From contig DIWR01000013.1 in NCBI GenBank assembly GCA_002428495.1, positions 1 to 57,903 of the forward strand: a stretch of DNA of 57,903 nt, in the 5' to 3' direction. This document shows positions 17,297 through 26,315 of this stretch, one piece after another. The stretch comes from Synergistaceae bacterium UBA6101 (GTDB lineage Bacteria > Synergistota > Synergistia > Synergistales > Synergistaceae). A program made the translations under genes and the position numbers. The number at the start of each line of letters is the position of its first letter. The first letter of the stretch is position 1. The notes under the pieces were generated by a model. The model made no database searches, had not been told where the DNA came from, and worked only from the letters and a program-made list of their open reading frames with translations.

Positions 17297-17432
17297 TCCG
17301 GCATAACCACCTTTATTTTGAAGTGACTGCGAATCACACCAGAAGTTAAACAGTCACCTTTTTCTGACCTATGACTTTATTAATTTCCGAAATTGCAAAT
17401 AAAATTTTTTAAACATGGGTCCTTTATTTACC

Positions 17433-17483
17433 GACAAAAATTTGACTTAAACCAACTGTCGCATTTTTTGCGACAACTCAAAT
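17433..17483 (+). repeat. Right copy of the 51-bp direct repeat flanking the cassette
   Basis: Matches 12074-12124 at 46 of 51 positions in the same orientation, including the TGTCGCA/TGCGACA hairpin. It lies 137 bp upstream of the macro-domain start codon. Confidence 0.85.
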
Positions 17484-17645
17484 GTGAGAGGATTTATTCA
17501 ACTAATTGATCAACCGCCATCTCGGTTTCGGTCGTGCTTTCAATGACCATTTTGCAATTCTGGGGATTTTAGTTTGCAACCAACACCGGGCAATCTCTCT
17601 TTCAGCTTAGCCCCGCTGTACTGATTACCCATACAGGTACCTTTC

Positions 17646-17669
17646 TGTCAATTGTGTAGGTCTGACCCC
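17646..17669 (+). repeat. RAYT-associated signature repeat at the broken end of an IS3 element
   Basis: GTCAATTGTGTAGGTCTGAC followed by CCC. The orfB coding sequence of IS3 stops matching exactly where this repeat begins. Confidence 0.8.
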
Positions 17670-17671
17670 AA

Positions 17672-17975
17672 TTGCATACGCTGCGGTGTATTGAGAACAA
17701 TCCCATCTCTTGCATCATACCTTTTACCCGGTCATACGAAGCCGTGGATCCTCGCTTCCTTAATAGTCCGCAGACCCTGTCTACTCCGTATGTTCCACGG
17801 CCTTCATCAAATATCTCCCTGATCTTTTCACGGTATTTCTCTTCGGCTTTGTTCTTCGTTTCTTTTCCCCGAAGGTAGGAATAGTAACCTGACATCGATA
17901 TCTTCAGCATTCTGGCCCACTTTGCTACTGCATATTCAGGGTGCGCTTCTATAAAACCGTATTTGACCGATGGCT
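17672..17975 (-). pseudogene. IS3-family transposase OrfB, truncated
   Basis: About 100 residues of OrfB remain: KYGFIEAHPEYAVAKWARML, then ISMSGYYSYL and the HTH_21-type region with GRGTYGVDRVCGLLRKRG. A full OrfB has about 280 residues with a D-D-E catalytic triad in the missing part. The match ends after MGLFSIHRS, where the signature repeat begins. It is inactive. Confidence 0.85.
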
Positions 17976-18257
17976 TTATTTTTGATTCTTCGCAAAGTAG
18001 GCCGCTGCTTTTTTTAACATGTCTCGCTCCATCCGAAGTTCTGCCACTTCAAGGCGCAAGGCACGGTACTCCTCTTCCAAACTGGCGTATTGCGTCTTTT
18101 CTCCCTCGGGCGTGTACCGCTTTCTCCAGCGATACAGCATGCTCACTCCTATACCAAGATCCTCGGCTGTTTCCTTAAACGGCTTGTTGCTGGCAAAACT
18201 TAATCGGACTGCGTTCTTCTTGAATTCCTCGTCGAATTTCTGTCTCTTGTTTGGCAT
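17976..18257 (-). CDS. IS3-family transposase OrfA
   Basis: A 93-residue OrfA with the HTH_Tnp_1 helix-turn-helix (FDEEFKKNAVRLSF, then DLGIGVSMLYRWRKRY) and a C-terminal leucine-zipper-like coiled coil (EEEYRALRLEVAELRMERDM). OrfA binds the element ends and regulates transposition. The frame is intact and the A7 slippery site near its end is kept, but OrfB is destroyed, so the element cannot move by itself. Confidence 0.88.
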   Translation of the reverse strand: MPNKRQKFDEEFKKNAVRLSFASNKPFKETAEDLGIGVSMLYRWRKRYTPEGEKTQYASLEEEYRALRLEVAELRMERDMLKKAAAYFAKNQK

Positions 18258-18395
18258 GATATCAGCTCCTCTCGAGCATATGCTTTATCTTACCAAACTG
18301 TACGAAATTCTAGCACCGACCCGTAGTTTTTATTTGTTAAGCGGCAAATTACCGTTGATATTACTGGAATTTACCTTTAAATATGATTAACATTG

Positions 18396-19352
18396 CTAAT
18401 CATCGATTTCGACAATTATCTTATTCATACCTTTTAGCACTTCTTTCTCAACCTTGTTTCTATGCGGCATAGCGTTTCCTTTAATTAGAGATTCAATTGA
18501 ACCTGTAGCTTTAAGGATTGTGTCCACACTTACATTTGGAATTTCACCGTTTTCGTTTATGTAGCCATCCAAATATTCAGCAGACGGATTTTCAATTCCC
18601 AATCTCTCGCAAATAAGCCAGCAGACGCTTTCAGCCTCAAATTCTCTGGTTTCCAGCGAAAGATTAAATCGCCTGCGGTCTTTCCACCACTTGCTATTTG
18701 GTGTACCAATATGACCGCAGTATAAATGTCCGAGTTCATGAAGCATCGTAGCGAATCTAGTCGTGGGCGTATGTTGAGAATTTACAACCATTTCGTATCT
18801 TGCTTTAGATCTATACTCGGTATTTTTATATTTTCTTGTTAGCTTTTTGACGGATACTGAGCTGATTTGACCTGCCCTTCCCGTGCCATATTTTGCTTCA
18901 CGATAAATTATTCTATCGTTTTTCATGTTTTCTATAGTAGTGTGATACATCTTTTCTGATACTTCGCCAACGACACCAAAGGGATCCAAAATTTCTTTAG
19001 GAATAGGATTCGGTCCATATGTATCGCCAAGCTCAAAAACAAATCCAACAGGTCCGAACCTTTGCAGAATCACTAGCGGCATGGCACCTGGATTAATTTT
19101 ACGGTTATATAATTCTTCCCATTCCGAGGCTGAGGCGACAAACTTGCTTCCTGGTCTTTGGATACGGACAAGCATTGCATTATAAGGAGCAATTTTGGGG
19201 AATTTCTTAATGAAATTAAGCAATTCCATATAATCTTTGCTTTTTCGGAACGAACCTACCTCAGCATATAATTTATCAAGTTCAGGTACATACTTCTTCG
19301 GTTTTTGCTCTTGAGAATCGAATAGAGATGACTGATATAATTGTCCTGACAA
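18396..19352 (-). CDS. ArdC/ImmA-like protein: ssDNA-binding-type N-terminus plus M78-type metallopeptidase
   Basis: A 318-residue protein. The N-terminal half (FPKIAPYNAMLVRIQRPGSK, then the SEWEELYNRKINPGAMPLVI area) resembles the ArdC-type ssDNA-binding domain found in antirestriction and mobile-element proteins. The C-terminal half has a zinc-peptidase motif HELGHLYCGH near residue 215 and the downstream EFEAESVCWLICERLG helix typical of ImmA/IrrE peptidases, which cleave repressors. The apparent start is a TTG at 19352 with only a weak ribosome-binding site, so the N-terminus is uncertain. It lies 164 bp downstream of a dGTPase, same strand, in a visibly A/T-rich stretch. This suggests a transferred two-gene defence or mobile-element module. 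Confidence 0.8.
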   Translation of the reverse strand: MSGQLYQSSLFDSQEQKPKKYVPELDKLYAEVGSFRKSKDYMELLNFIKKFPKIAPYNAMLVRIQRPGSKFVASASEWEELYNRKINPGAMPLVILQRFGPVGFVFELGDTYGPNPIPKEILDPFGVVGEVSEKMYHTTIENMKNDRIIYREAKYGTGRAGQISSVSVKKLTRKYKNTEYRSKARYEMVVNSQHTPTTRFATMLHELGHLYCGHIGTPNSKWWKDRRRFNLSLETREFEAESVCWLICERLGIENPSAEYLDGYINENGEIPNVSVDTILKATGSIESLIKGNAMPHRNKVEKEVLKGMNKIIVEIDD

Positions 19353-19516
19353 CTTAAGCGCCTGCTTTCATTGTTCTAAAGTTGATATGAATGATTATTT
19401 GCCGATCAGCACAAAAATCACAAACATAAAAACAAAACTCTTCAAAGCCCTGTTATAACTGAGCAGACAAATTAACATTTGTCTAATTGTTAATTTAAAT
19501 AATTATATTTTTCGCC

Positions 19517-20848
19517 TTAATAATTAGGCAATTTTATTCCTTGCAAGTTTCTGTAGACATCAACAGCATAGTGATCTGTCATACCGGAAACATACATAGT
19601 AATACTCATTATTGCATTGTATGTATTGATATTATAATCAAATATAAATTCATCTGGAATAAGTTGCAAAATTTTATCATTACCATTTTTATTTTTTTCT
19701 TTTATAGCATTAAGAAATACCTCTAATAGTCCTGGCAATACTTTATATCCGGCTGCTTCAACTTGAATTACTGTTTTATATTTATAAATATTTTCTTTTG
19801 ATATTTCTTTGATTTCGCCAACAATATCTTTTGCTTTAATATTTTTAATCAAGCTTTTATCGAATTTTGTTTCTAGTATATTTTTTTCATTATCACAAAA
19901 AACAGCTGCAACTTGATTTATTAAACTATTTATAGCTTTTGAACGCAGAAAACCAATTTGTTCTGTTTTATCTTTAATTTTACTTAAATTATCTAAATAT
20001 TTTTTATTTTCTGTAAAACTACAAATTTCTTTTAATTTTTCAGAAACGTATTCATAAGAAACCAATCCATTTTTATAACCATCTTCGAAATCCATTATGG
20101 TGTAGCAAATATCATCTGCAGCCTCTGTCAAGAACGCAAGAGGATGCCTGAACCACCTACCGTTTTTTTCAACCAAACCTAACTCTTGACTGATTTCAGA
20201 AAAGGACTCTAAGGCTGATTGAAAAATCCCAGGCTTATCTTCACTAATACCTTCTGATTTATCTTCAATTTTGGAAGGCCTTGGGTATTTCACAAAAGCC
20301 GCAAGTGTTGGATGAGTGAGCCGCAGTCCGCCCTTTGCATTCTCTTTTTTCGGGTTACTATATGTTAAAACATGAAATCCCATAGCATTACCTTCGAATT
20401 CTTGAAAATCGGCTATTTGTGACTTATTTAGTTCTTTTAGTATTTCAGGACCAGGGCCATGCTCATTTTTAAAAAATGATGCTATGGCCTTTTCTCCAGA
20501 GTGTCCAAACGGGGGATTGCCTATATCATGTGCGAGGCAGGCTGCAGCAACAATAGAACCTAAATTGACATTAAAAGGAACATCTTTTAAATCTATTCTC
20601 TCCTGTACCATTGCGCCCAAGGATCTACCAACAGACGCTGTTTCAAGACTATGTGTCATCCTAGTATGAATTAAATCGGTATTAGGAAAAGGAAAAACCT
20701 GAGTTTTACCACTTAGCCTTCTAAAAGCCGAAGAAAATACTATTCGATCAAAATCTCTTTCAGATTCACTTCTACACGGGTTTATATCTTGACGATCTTC
20801 CTTGGGACAACCTAGCCTGTTTGATTTTAAAAGTTGGTCCCATTTCAT
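19517..20848 (-). CDS. dgt: dGTPase-like deoxynucleotide triphosphohydrolase
   Basis: A 443-residue HD-domain enzyme of the Dgt/SAMHD1 type, which splits dNTP into deoxynucleoside and triphosphate. Motifs present are RDFDRIVFSSAFRRLSGKTQ, TRMTHSLETA (first metal His), HDIGNPPFGHSGE (the HD pair and substrate loop) and EAADDICYTIMDFEDG (last Asp). Start ATG at 20848 with GGAGG upstream. The gene is much richer in A/T than the flanking restriction genes, a sign of separate origin. Cellular dGTPases are known to act in antiphage defence by draining dNTPs, and the position between McrBC, a metallopeptidase and a type I RM system supports that reading by context only. Confidence 0.9.
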   Translation of the reverse strand: MKWDQLLKSNRLGCPKEDRQDINPCRSESERDFDRIVFSSAFRRLSGKTQVFPFPNTDLIHTRMTHSLETASVGRSLGAMVQERIDLKDVPFNVNLGSIVAAACLAHDIGNPPFGHSGEKAIASFFKNEHGPGPEILKELNKSQIADFQEFEGNAMGFHVLTYSNPKKENAKGGLRLTHPTLAAFVKYPRPSKIEDKSEGISEDKPGIFQSALESFSEISQELGLVEKNGRWFRHPLAFLTEAADDICYTIMDFEDGYKNGLVSYEYVSEKLKEICSFTENKKYLDNLSKIKDKTEQIGFLRSKAINSLINQVAAVFCDNEKNILETKFDKSLIKNIKAKDIVGEIKEISKENIYKYKTVIQVEAAGYKVLPGLLEVFLNAIKEKNKNGNDKILQLIPDEFIFDYNINTYNAIMSITMYVSGMTDHYAVDVYRNLQGIKLPNY

Positions 20849-20990
20849 TTTCCTATACCTCCTTAATTATGATTTATTGTCCACAAATTATTTTAATATT
20901 TATAGAATTATAAATCTATTGTTTTAATTAATATATAATCTGTTATTGAATAAATAATTGCAACTTTAATGGACATAAAAAGTAATATAG

Positions 20991-22466
20991 TTAATTATAT
21001 TTCGATTTAGCATTGTAATTTTCAAGTTTGCCAATTTCAGGTAGAAGCTCTTCTATTCGTTCAACGATTCGTTTTTGTTCTTTTAGAGGAGGTAATGGCA
21101 ACATGGTATTAGAAAGGTTTTCAACAGATACCCCTTTTACTGTCGCACCTTTGCCAGTAAAGTTTAAAGTAAGATAAAAATAAAAAACATACCATTTGTT
21201 AATATTCCCAGGTAAGATAATTGCCCTTAAGTCTTGGTTTATTGCAACGTCTATCCTGTTATAAACTACTTTTCCAAGACCCATTCTTGTACATGCAATA
21301 AGGTTTCCTGCAGGGATTAAATTAGAAGAAGAATTTTTAAGACCATCTCGAGAAATGTTATCTTGTGTTGAATCTAAAAACTTACAATTAAGATCCTTGA
21401 CACTCGCCCAAGGAATTCCACCATTCCAATAGTCTGGATTAGATTTTGATGGTGTTCCTCCACCAAGGTTTTGAAGAACAATCTCCCCCAACCTGACCCA
21501 ACACCAATTCTCCGGGATCTCAAAGGGGATCTCGTCTTCGGTGATTTCGGGGAGGGGTTTTTCTTTTTTGATTTTGTCCTCTTTGATGAGTCGGGCTTTT
21601 TCTTTCTGGATCTCTTTCAGCAGGTCCCTTGCATCGCCGTCTTCCGGCAGCTGCTGTGTGAGCTTACCCTGGATCGCGTATTGGAGGATGGCATCTTTCA
21701 TCTTTTTGGGGAAAGATTTTTGCAGTTCTTCAAGCTTGGTTTCATCGTTTTTTAGGCTTTTGATTTCAGGTAGAAGTTCTTCTACACGCTCAACTATTCT
21801 TTGTTGTTCTTTAAGAGGGGGCAAAGGGATAGACACTTTTTTCATAACAGAACCAGATACTTCCTTGAATGTCGTACCAGAACCCATTTTTTCTATTTCA
21901 TGTGTAATTGTCATGAGGTAGTAGTAAATAAATTCACTCATTTCGAATATATAAGGAACTATCGATTTGAAACCTTGATTAGTTGTTACATCGTTGTTTG
22001 CAATTGCTAGGTATCCAATTGGAGCTCTGCTTGAGAAAAGAATGGCTCCCTCAGGCATTAATTGGGTAGAAGAATGCTTTAGTCCGTATTCTGTTATGTA
22101 TCTTTCACCATGGCTAACATATTTCCCTTCAATATTTTTCATGTCTGCAGGAGTTAACCAAGGTATTTCACCATTTTGCCAAGATAATTTGTCTTCTGTT
22201 CTAGGAGTACCTCCCCCAATTATTTGACCAATTTCTCCCAATCTCACCCAGCACCAATTCTCCGGGACCTCAAATGGGATCTCGTCTTCGGTGATTTCGG
22301 GAAGGGGTTTTTCTTTTTTGATTTTACCATCTTTGATCAGTCGGGCTTTTTCTTTCCGGATCTCTTTCAGCAGGTCCCTTGCATCGCCGTCTTCGGGAAG
22401 CTGCTGCGTGAGCTTGCCCTGGATGGCTGCCTGAAGAATGGATTTTTTCAGTTGTTCTGCGATCAT
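20991..22466 (-). CDS. hsdS: Type I restriction-modification specificity subunit HsdS
   Basis: A 491-residue HsdS with two target-recognition domains (about residues 65-210 and 305-450), each followed by a conserved helix (PLPPLKEQQRIVERVEELLP and PLPPLKEQKRIVERIEELLP). The two halves begin with almost identical sequence (AIQGKLTQQLPEDGDARDLL in both). At DNA level about 190 bp are duplicated within the gene at 21491-21678 and 22241-22428. The subunit sets the bipartite DNA target of the methylase and nuclease. Its ATG overlaps the hsdM stop by 4 nt. The C-terminus (YNAKSKYN) is slightly shorter than that of the first half. Confidence 0.92.
   Translation of the reverse strand: MIAEQLKKSILQAAIQGKLTQQLPEDGDARDLLKEIRKEKARLIKDGKIKKEKPLPEITEDEIPFEVPENWCWVRLGEIGQIIGGGTPRTEDKLSWQNGEIPWLTPADMKNIEGKYVSHGERYITEYGLKHSSTQLMPEGAILFSSRAPIGYLAIANNDVTTNQGFKSIVPYIFEMSEFIYYYLMTITHEIEKMGSGTTFKEVSGSVMKKVSIPLPPLKEQQRIVERVEELLPEIKSLKNDETKLEELQKSFPKKMKDAILQYAIQGKLTQQLPEDGDARDLLKEIQKEKARLIKEDKIKKEKPLPEITEDEIPFEIPENWCWVRLGEIVLQNLGGGTPSKSNPDYWNGGIPWASVKDLNCKFLDSTQDNISRDGLKNSSSNLIPAGNLIACTRMGLGKVVYNRIDVAINQDLRAIILPGNINKWYVFYFYLTLNFTGKGATVKGVSVENLSNTMLPLPPLKEQKRIVERIEELLPEIGKLENYNAKSKYN
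21491..22428. repeat. Internal 190-bp direct repeat pair within hsdS
   Basis: Bases 21491-21678 and 22241-22428 are about 90 percent identical by eye and encode the region before each target-recognition domain. Recombination between them, or with another hsdS, could swap or delete a recognition domain. Confidence 0.85.
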
Positions 22467-23938
22467 TTAATTATCCCCAGCAGTTCTTCGATCTGAGCAA
22501 GTCTCTTGTCTATCTTTGCATTGAGGGAATATCTCTTTTCATGGAAGAGGCGTATGGTCTCTTCGGGAGAGAAGACTTCTTCTTCAGCAGTGGGATACCC
22601 GCATAGGTCCATGTCATATGCACGGTTCACAATTTCCTGAACCGAGTATGCTTTTGCTTTGAAAGTGTCTGTCTCCGTGTCTTTTATTTCCTTCCTGTCA
22701 TGCCACCATGCAGCACAGCCATCGAAGTGCTCGACTTTCATCGGTTTGGTTTTTGAAAAATGCTTGTAACCATCGGGCATGTCCACGCGGTAGAACCAGA
22801 CCTCTTTCGTTTTTTGGGACCTGTCGAAAAAGAGAATGTTCGTAGTTATTGAGGTATATGGGGAAAAAACACTTGAAGGCATACGGACTATGGTGTGCAG
22901 ATTGAATTCTTCAAGCAGTTTTTTCTTTATCGCAGACTTAGCGTTGTCTGTTCCAAACAGAAATCCATCGGGGATTATCACCGCTGCCCTTCCTCTTTCT
23001 TTGAGCCGGTACATTATTACCGACATGAAAAGGTCCGCTGTTTCACTGCTCCTGAGGTCTGCCGGGAAATTGATCTTTACGCCTTCGCTTTCGGTTCCCC
23101 CATAGGGAGGATTCATCAGAACCATGTCAAATTTGTCGCTTTCACTGTATTCCCGAACATTCCTCTCCAGTGAGTTGCCATGATAGATCCTTGGGCTGTC
23201 GATATCGTGGAGCAGCATGTTTGTGATAGAGAGAAGGTATGGGAGAGGCTTCTTTTCTATGCCGTAGATGCTGTTGTTGTAAAGCTCCCTGTCTTCAATG
23301 GTCTTGATCTGTGGCTCGAGGAGCTTCAATGTAGAGGTCAAAAATCCTCCGGTTCCGCAGGCAAAATCGGCCACATGCTCGCCCAGTTTCGGATCGATCA
23401 TACTTACCATGAAATCGGTGACGGCCCTGGGGGTATAGAACTCGCCTGCGTTTCCTGCACTTTGCAGGCTCTTCAGTATAGTTTCGTAGATATCACCAAA
23501 AGCATGGCGTTCGTTGTATTCATCAAATTCAATACCGTCGATGACATTGATGACCTTTCTGAGCAGTACGCCGTCTTTCATGTATTGGTTGCTGTCTTCG
23601 AAGACCGCCTTGACAATGGATTTCTTCATCGGCGTTTTTTCCGTTATCTTGAGTTCCTTAAGGGCAGGGAAAAGTCTGATATTAACAAAGTCCAGCAGTC
23701 CCTGGCCTGTAAGTGCTTCTCCATCTTTATTGTCTACCGCCCAGTTTCTCCATCTGAGTTCCTCGGGGATGATCGATTCGTAGTTGTCGTCATGGAATTC
23801 CCAGTCTTCTTCTTTTGCGTCATATACTTTCAGGAAGAGAATCCACGTCATCTGTTCGATCCTCTGAGCGTCGCCATTGATACCGCTGTCGCCCCTCATT
23901 ATGTTCTGGATGGTTTTTACAAAGTTCCCTATGGTCAT
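22463..23938 (-). CDS. hsdM: Type I restriction-modification methyltransferase subunit HsdM
   Basis: A 491-residue N6-adenine DNA methyltransferase. The N-terminal HsdM domain (FVKTIQNIMRGDSGINGDAQ) is followed by the SAM-binding motif DFACGTGGFL near residue 195 and the catalytic motif NPPYGG near residue 280. It pairs with HsdS to methylate host DNA and with HsdR to restrict. The start ATG at 23938 has GAGGAG 7-8 nt upstream and lies 19 bp after the hsdR stop. The gene order hsdR-hsdM-hsdS leftward implies one transcript. Confidence 0.95.
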   Translation of the reverse strand: MTIGNFVKTIQNIMRGDSGINGDAQRIEQMTWILFLKVYDAKEEDWEFHDDNYESIIPEELRWRNWAVDNKDGEALTGQGLLDFVNIRLFPALKELKITEKTPMKKSIVKAVFEDSNQYMKDGVLLRKVINVIDGIEFDEYNERHAFGDIYETILKSLQSAGNAGEFYTPRAVTDFMVSMIDPKLGEHVADFACGTGGFLTSTLKLLEPQIKTIEDRELYNNSIYGIEKKPLPYLLSITNMLLHDIDSPRIYHGNSLERNVREYSESDKFDMVLMNPPYGGTESEGVKINFPADLRSSETADLFMSVIMYRLKERGRAAVIIPDGFLFGTDNAKSAIKKKLLEEFNLHTIVRMPSSVFSPYTSITTNILFFDRSQKTKEVWFYRVDMPDGYKHFSKTKPMKVEHFDGCAAWWHDRKEIKDTETDTFKAKAYSVQEIVNRAYDMDLCGYPTAEEEVFSPEETIRLFHEKRYSLNAKIDKRLAQIEELLGIIK

Positions 23939-23957
23939 ATATTTATCTCCTCACTCT

Positions 23958-26315
23958 TTATGCAGCTTCGTATATTGCTCTTTCAAGTTCCTTGACAGCT
24001 TTAAGGTATCCCTCTTTGCCTCCGAACAAGTCTGCGATTTTTTTTGGGCTTCCTATACGGTCAAAGGGTGAATTATCCAAAATTCTTGTATCTTCAAGTT
24101 CACTGATGCCCTCATCCATGTACTTTTCCAACAGGGCTGAGAGCACTTCCTGGCAAAGACCGGAATATTTATACAGGTAGCCCTTCTTTTTGACGTGTTC
24201 AACACGTTCTTTTTTAGTGAGCGGCTTTTTGTCATAAGCTATGTGGAGGATAAGGTCAAAATCGTCAAGGTCTTTTCCGGACTCTTCTTTAAGTGCATCA
24301 AGCAATACGCCCCTGCTCTCTAATTCTTCAATGATGGCCTTCTTCTGTTCAGTGTTTGTCCAGGCATTTAAAAATTCGTCAAGCGTGGCAAACTCATCCA
24401 GAATGTTTCTCTTGCTGTAGTCCTTTATGCTTTCTGTGATCAGTTTTCCATCGATATCACAATACTGGACCCGTTCATTGATGATCGTAACAACTACGCC
24501 ATTTACTCTGATTTTAATATCAGACTTATCTCCGAGGGATGTCCCTACTCTTGAAAGATCCTCCAATGTTTCCTCGTCGTCCTCTATTTCTTTATCATCA
24601 ATCAGAAGTGGGTCACTCTCATCTTCTTTGGGGTCCCAGTTGTCTCCTCCGTCACCAGCGTCAATTATGACCACAGGATCTCCGTCGAAATCAGGATCGG
24701 CGAATAACCGGCAGACGTTTCTAAAGTCCATTATTGTGAAGTATTCTTTGCCATATTCCGGATAGAGCCTTGTCCCTCGGCCGATGGTCTGTTTGAATTC
24801 GGTCATTGAATTTATATTGCTGTCAAGGACAATAAGCTTGCATGTCTTTACATCAACTCCCGTAGTCATCAGTTTTGACGTTGTGACCAGAGCGGGGTAT
24901 TGTTCGTTGACATCTATAAAATAATCCAGCTGTGCCTTGCCTTCAGGGCTGTCTCCGGTTATGCGCATGATATACTTCGGATTCTCCGCGACAAGGTCTT
25001 TGTTTTCATTTATAAGTGCCTGCCTCATTCTTTCGGCATGTTCTATATCCACGCAGAAGACTATGGTTTTGCTGAAACGCCCGTTAGCGACAAGCCATTT
25101 GGTGATGCGGTTCGCTACTGCCTTAGTTCGTTCATCAATAATGAGGTTTCGGTCAAAATCTTTAACGTTATATTCGCGGTCTTCTATTTCATTGCCGTTT
25201 ACATCAAGCTGTCCCTTGTATGGCCTCCAGCCTTCCAGGTCTTTGTCCAGACCGATCCTGATCACTTTGTAAGGTGCCAGAAATCCGTCATTGATACCCT
25301 GTTTTAAGCTGTATGTGTAAACAGGATCTCCAAAATATGTGATGTTGCTGACTTCTTTCGTTTCTTTGGGAGTGGCAGTCATTCCTATGTGGATGGCTGA
25401 GCTGAAATAGTCCAGGATCCTTCTCCACTGTGATTCTTCCTTGGCACTTCCCCGATGACACTCGTCAACAATTATGAGATCGAAGAATTCAGGCTGGAAT
25501 TCCCTGAAAGGTTCGCTGCCGTTGTCTCCGGACAACTGATGATATAGGCTCATATATACCTCATACGAACTGTCGAGTGTCCTGTCCTGTATTTTCGTCA
25601 TTATTTTTTCGAAAGGGCTGAAATCCTGCTGCATTGTCTGGTCGATAAGTATGTTGCGGTCCGCAAGGTACAATACCCGTTTTACGGTTTTGGTTTTCAG
25701 CAGTTTCCAGATGATTTGAAAGGCAGTGAAAGTTTTTCCTGTTCCCGTTGCCATGACAAGAAGGACCCTTCGTTGGCCTTTTGCAATGGCTTCAATGGTT
25801 TTGTCTATTGCTATGCGCTGATAGTAACGGGGTTTTTTCTGAGTGAAGAAATCGAAGTGATCCGGTTCCTCTATTATTCTTTCCTGTTTTTGATCTATAT
25901 TTTTGCCTGCCAGATAGCGTTCCCATAATTCATTTTCGGAAGGGAATTGATCCAGAGAGAGCTCTGTTTCTGCTCCGGTAAAGTAGTCATGTTCTATGAA
26001 ACCGCATCCATTGGAAGAATAGGCGAAGGGAATATTAAGTATCTCGGCATATTCCATTGCTTGCTGTATTCCGACTCCGACAGAGTGATCCGCATCTTTT
26101 GCTTCGACTATAGCGAGGGGACGATGCCCCTCTTTTCGGGTAAGAAGATAGTCAGCTTTCTTTTGTTTTCCCCTGGTTACTTTGTTTCCCCTGACTATGA
26201 CCTGACCGTTTGTAAAGAAATGCTCCATAAAGACCTGTTCTTTGGTCCATCCTGCCCTTTCGATCGCAGGGGTTATATATCTATTTTTTATGTCTTCCTC
26301 TGTCAGTTTTTTCAT
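23958..26315 (-). CDS. hsdR: Type I restriction endonuclease subunit HsdR (EcoEI type)
   Basis: A nuclease-translocase of about 785 residues. The N-terminal nuclease domain shows ADYLL followed by LAIVEAKDAD (the E-x-K motif). The SF2 helicase core has VMATGTGKTFTAFQI (Walker A), IIVDECHRGS (DECH box), IGMTATP, and the later GRGTRLYPEYGK. The C-terminal part matches the EcoEI R C-terminal domain. The frame is open 18 codons further upstream, but the ATG at 26315 (MKKLTEEDI) has a perfect AGGAGG 5 nt away and is preferred. It translocates DNA using ATP and cuts unmethylated DNA at a distance. First gene of the hsd operon. Confidence 0.94.
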   Translation of the reverse strand: MKKLTEEDIKNRYITPAIERAGWTKEQVFMEHFFTNGQVIVRGNKVTRGKQKKADYLLTRKEGHRPLAIVEAKDADHSVGVGIQQAMEYAEILNIPFAYSSNGCGFIEHDYFTGAETELSLDQFPSENELWERYLAGKNIDQKQERIIEEPDHFDFFTQKKPRYYQRIAIDKTIEAIAKGQRRVLLVMATGTGKTFTAFQIIWKLLKTKTVKRVLYLADRNILIDQTMQQDFSPFEKIMTKIQDRTLDSSYEVYMSLYHQLSGDNGSEPFREFQPEFFDLIIVDECHRGSAKEESQWRRILDYFSSAIHIGMTATPKETKEVSNITYFGDPVYTYSLKQGINDGFLAPYKVIRIGLDKDLEGWRPYKGQLDVNGNEIEDREYNVKDFDRNLIIDERTKAVANRITKWLVANGRFSKTIVFCVDIEHAERMRQALINENKDLVAENPKYIMRITGDSPEGKAQLDYFIDVNEQYPALVTTSKLMTTGVDVKTCKLIVLDSNINSMTEFKQTIGRGTRLYPEYGKEYFTIMDFRNVCRLFADPDFDGDPVVIIDAGDGGDNWDPKEDESDPLLIDDKEIEDDEETLEDLSRVGTSLGDKSDIKIRVNGVVVTIINERVQYCDIDGKLITESIKDYSKRNILDEFATLDEFLNAWTNTEQKKAIIEELESRGVLLDALKEESGKDLDDFDLILHIAYDKKPLTKKERVEHVKKKGYLYKYSGLCQEVLSALLEKYMDEGISELEDTRILDNSPFDRIGSPKKIADLFGGKEGYLKAVKELERAIYEAA

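Larger units (their letters stand above)
17297..17671. repeat. Spacer at the right edge of the macro/vWA/McrBC cassette
   Basis: No gene. It holds the right copy of the 51-bp direct repeat (17433-17483), unrelated A/T-rich sequence, and a full RAYT-associated signature (17646-17669) fused directly to the truncated IS3 orfB. Confidence 0.7.
17670..18310 (-). mobile_element. Truncated IS3-family insertion sequence
   Basis: An orfA/orfB pair on the minus strand with an A7 slippery run at 18009-18015, where a -1 frameshift would make the OrfAB fusion. The 3' half of orfB, including the DDE catalytic core, is gone. The left terminal repeat should lie between 18258 and about 18310, but I cannot fix its edge. 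Confidence 0.8.
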
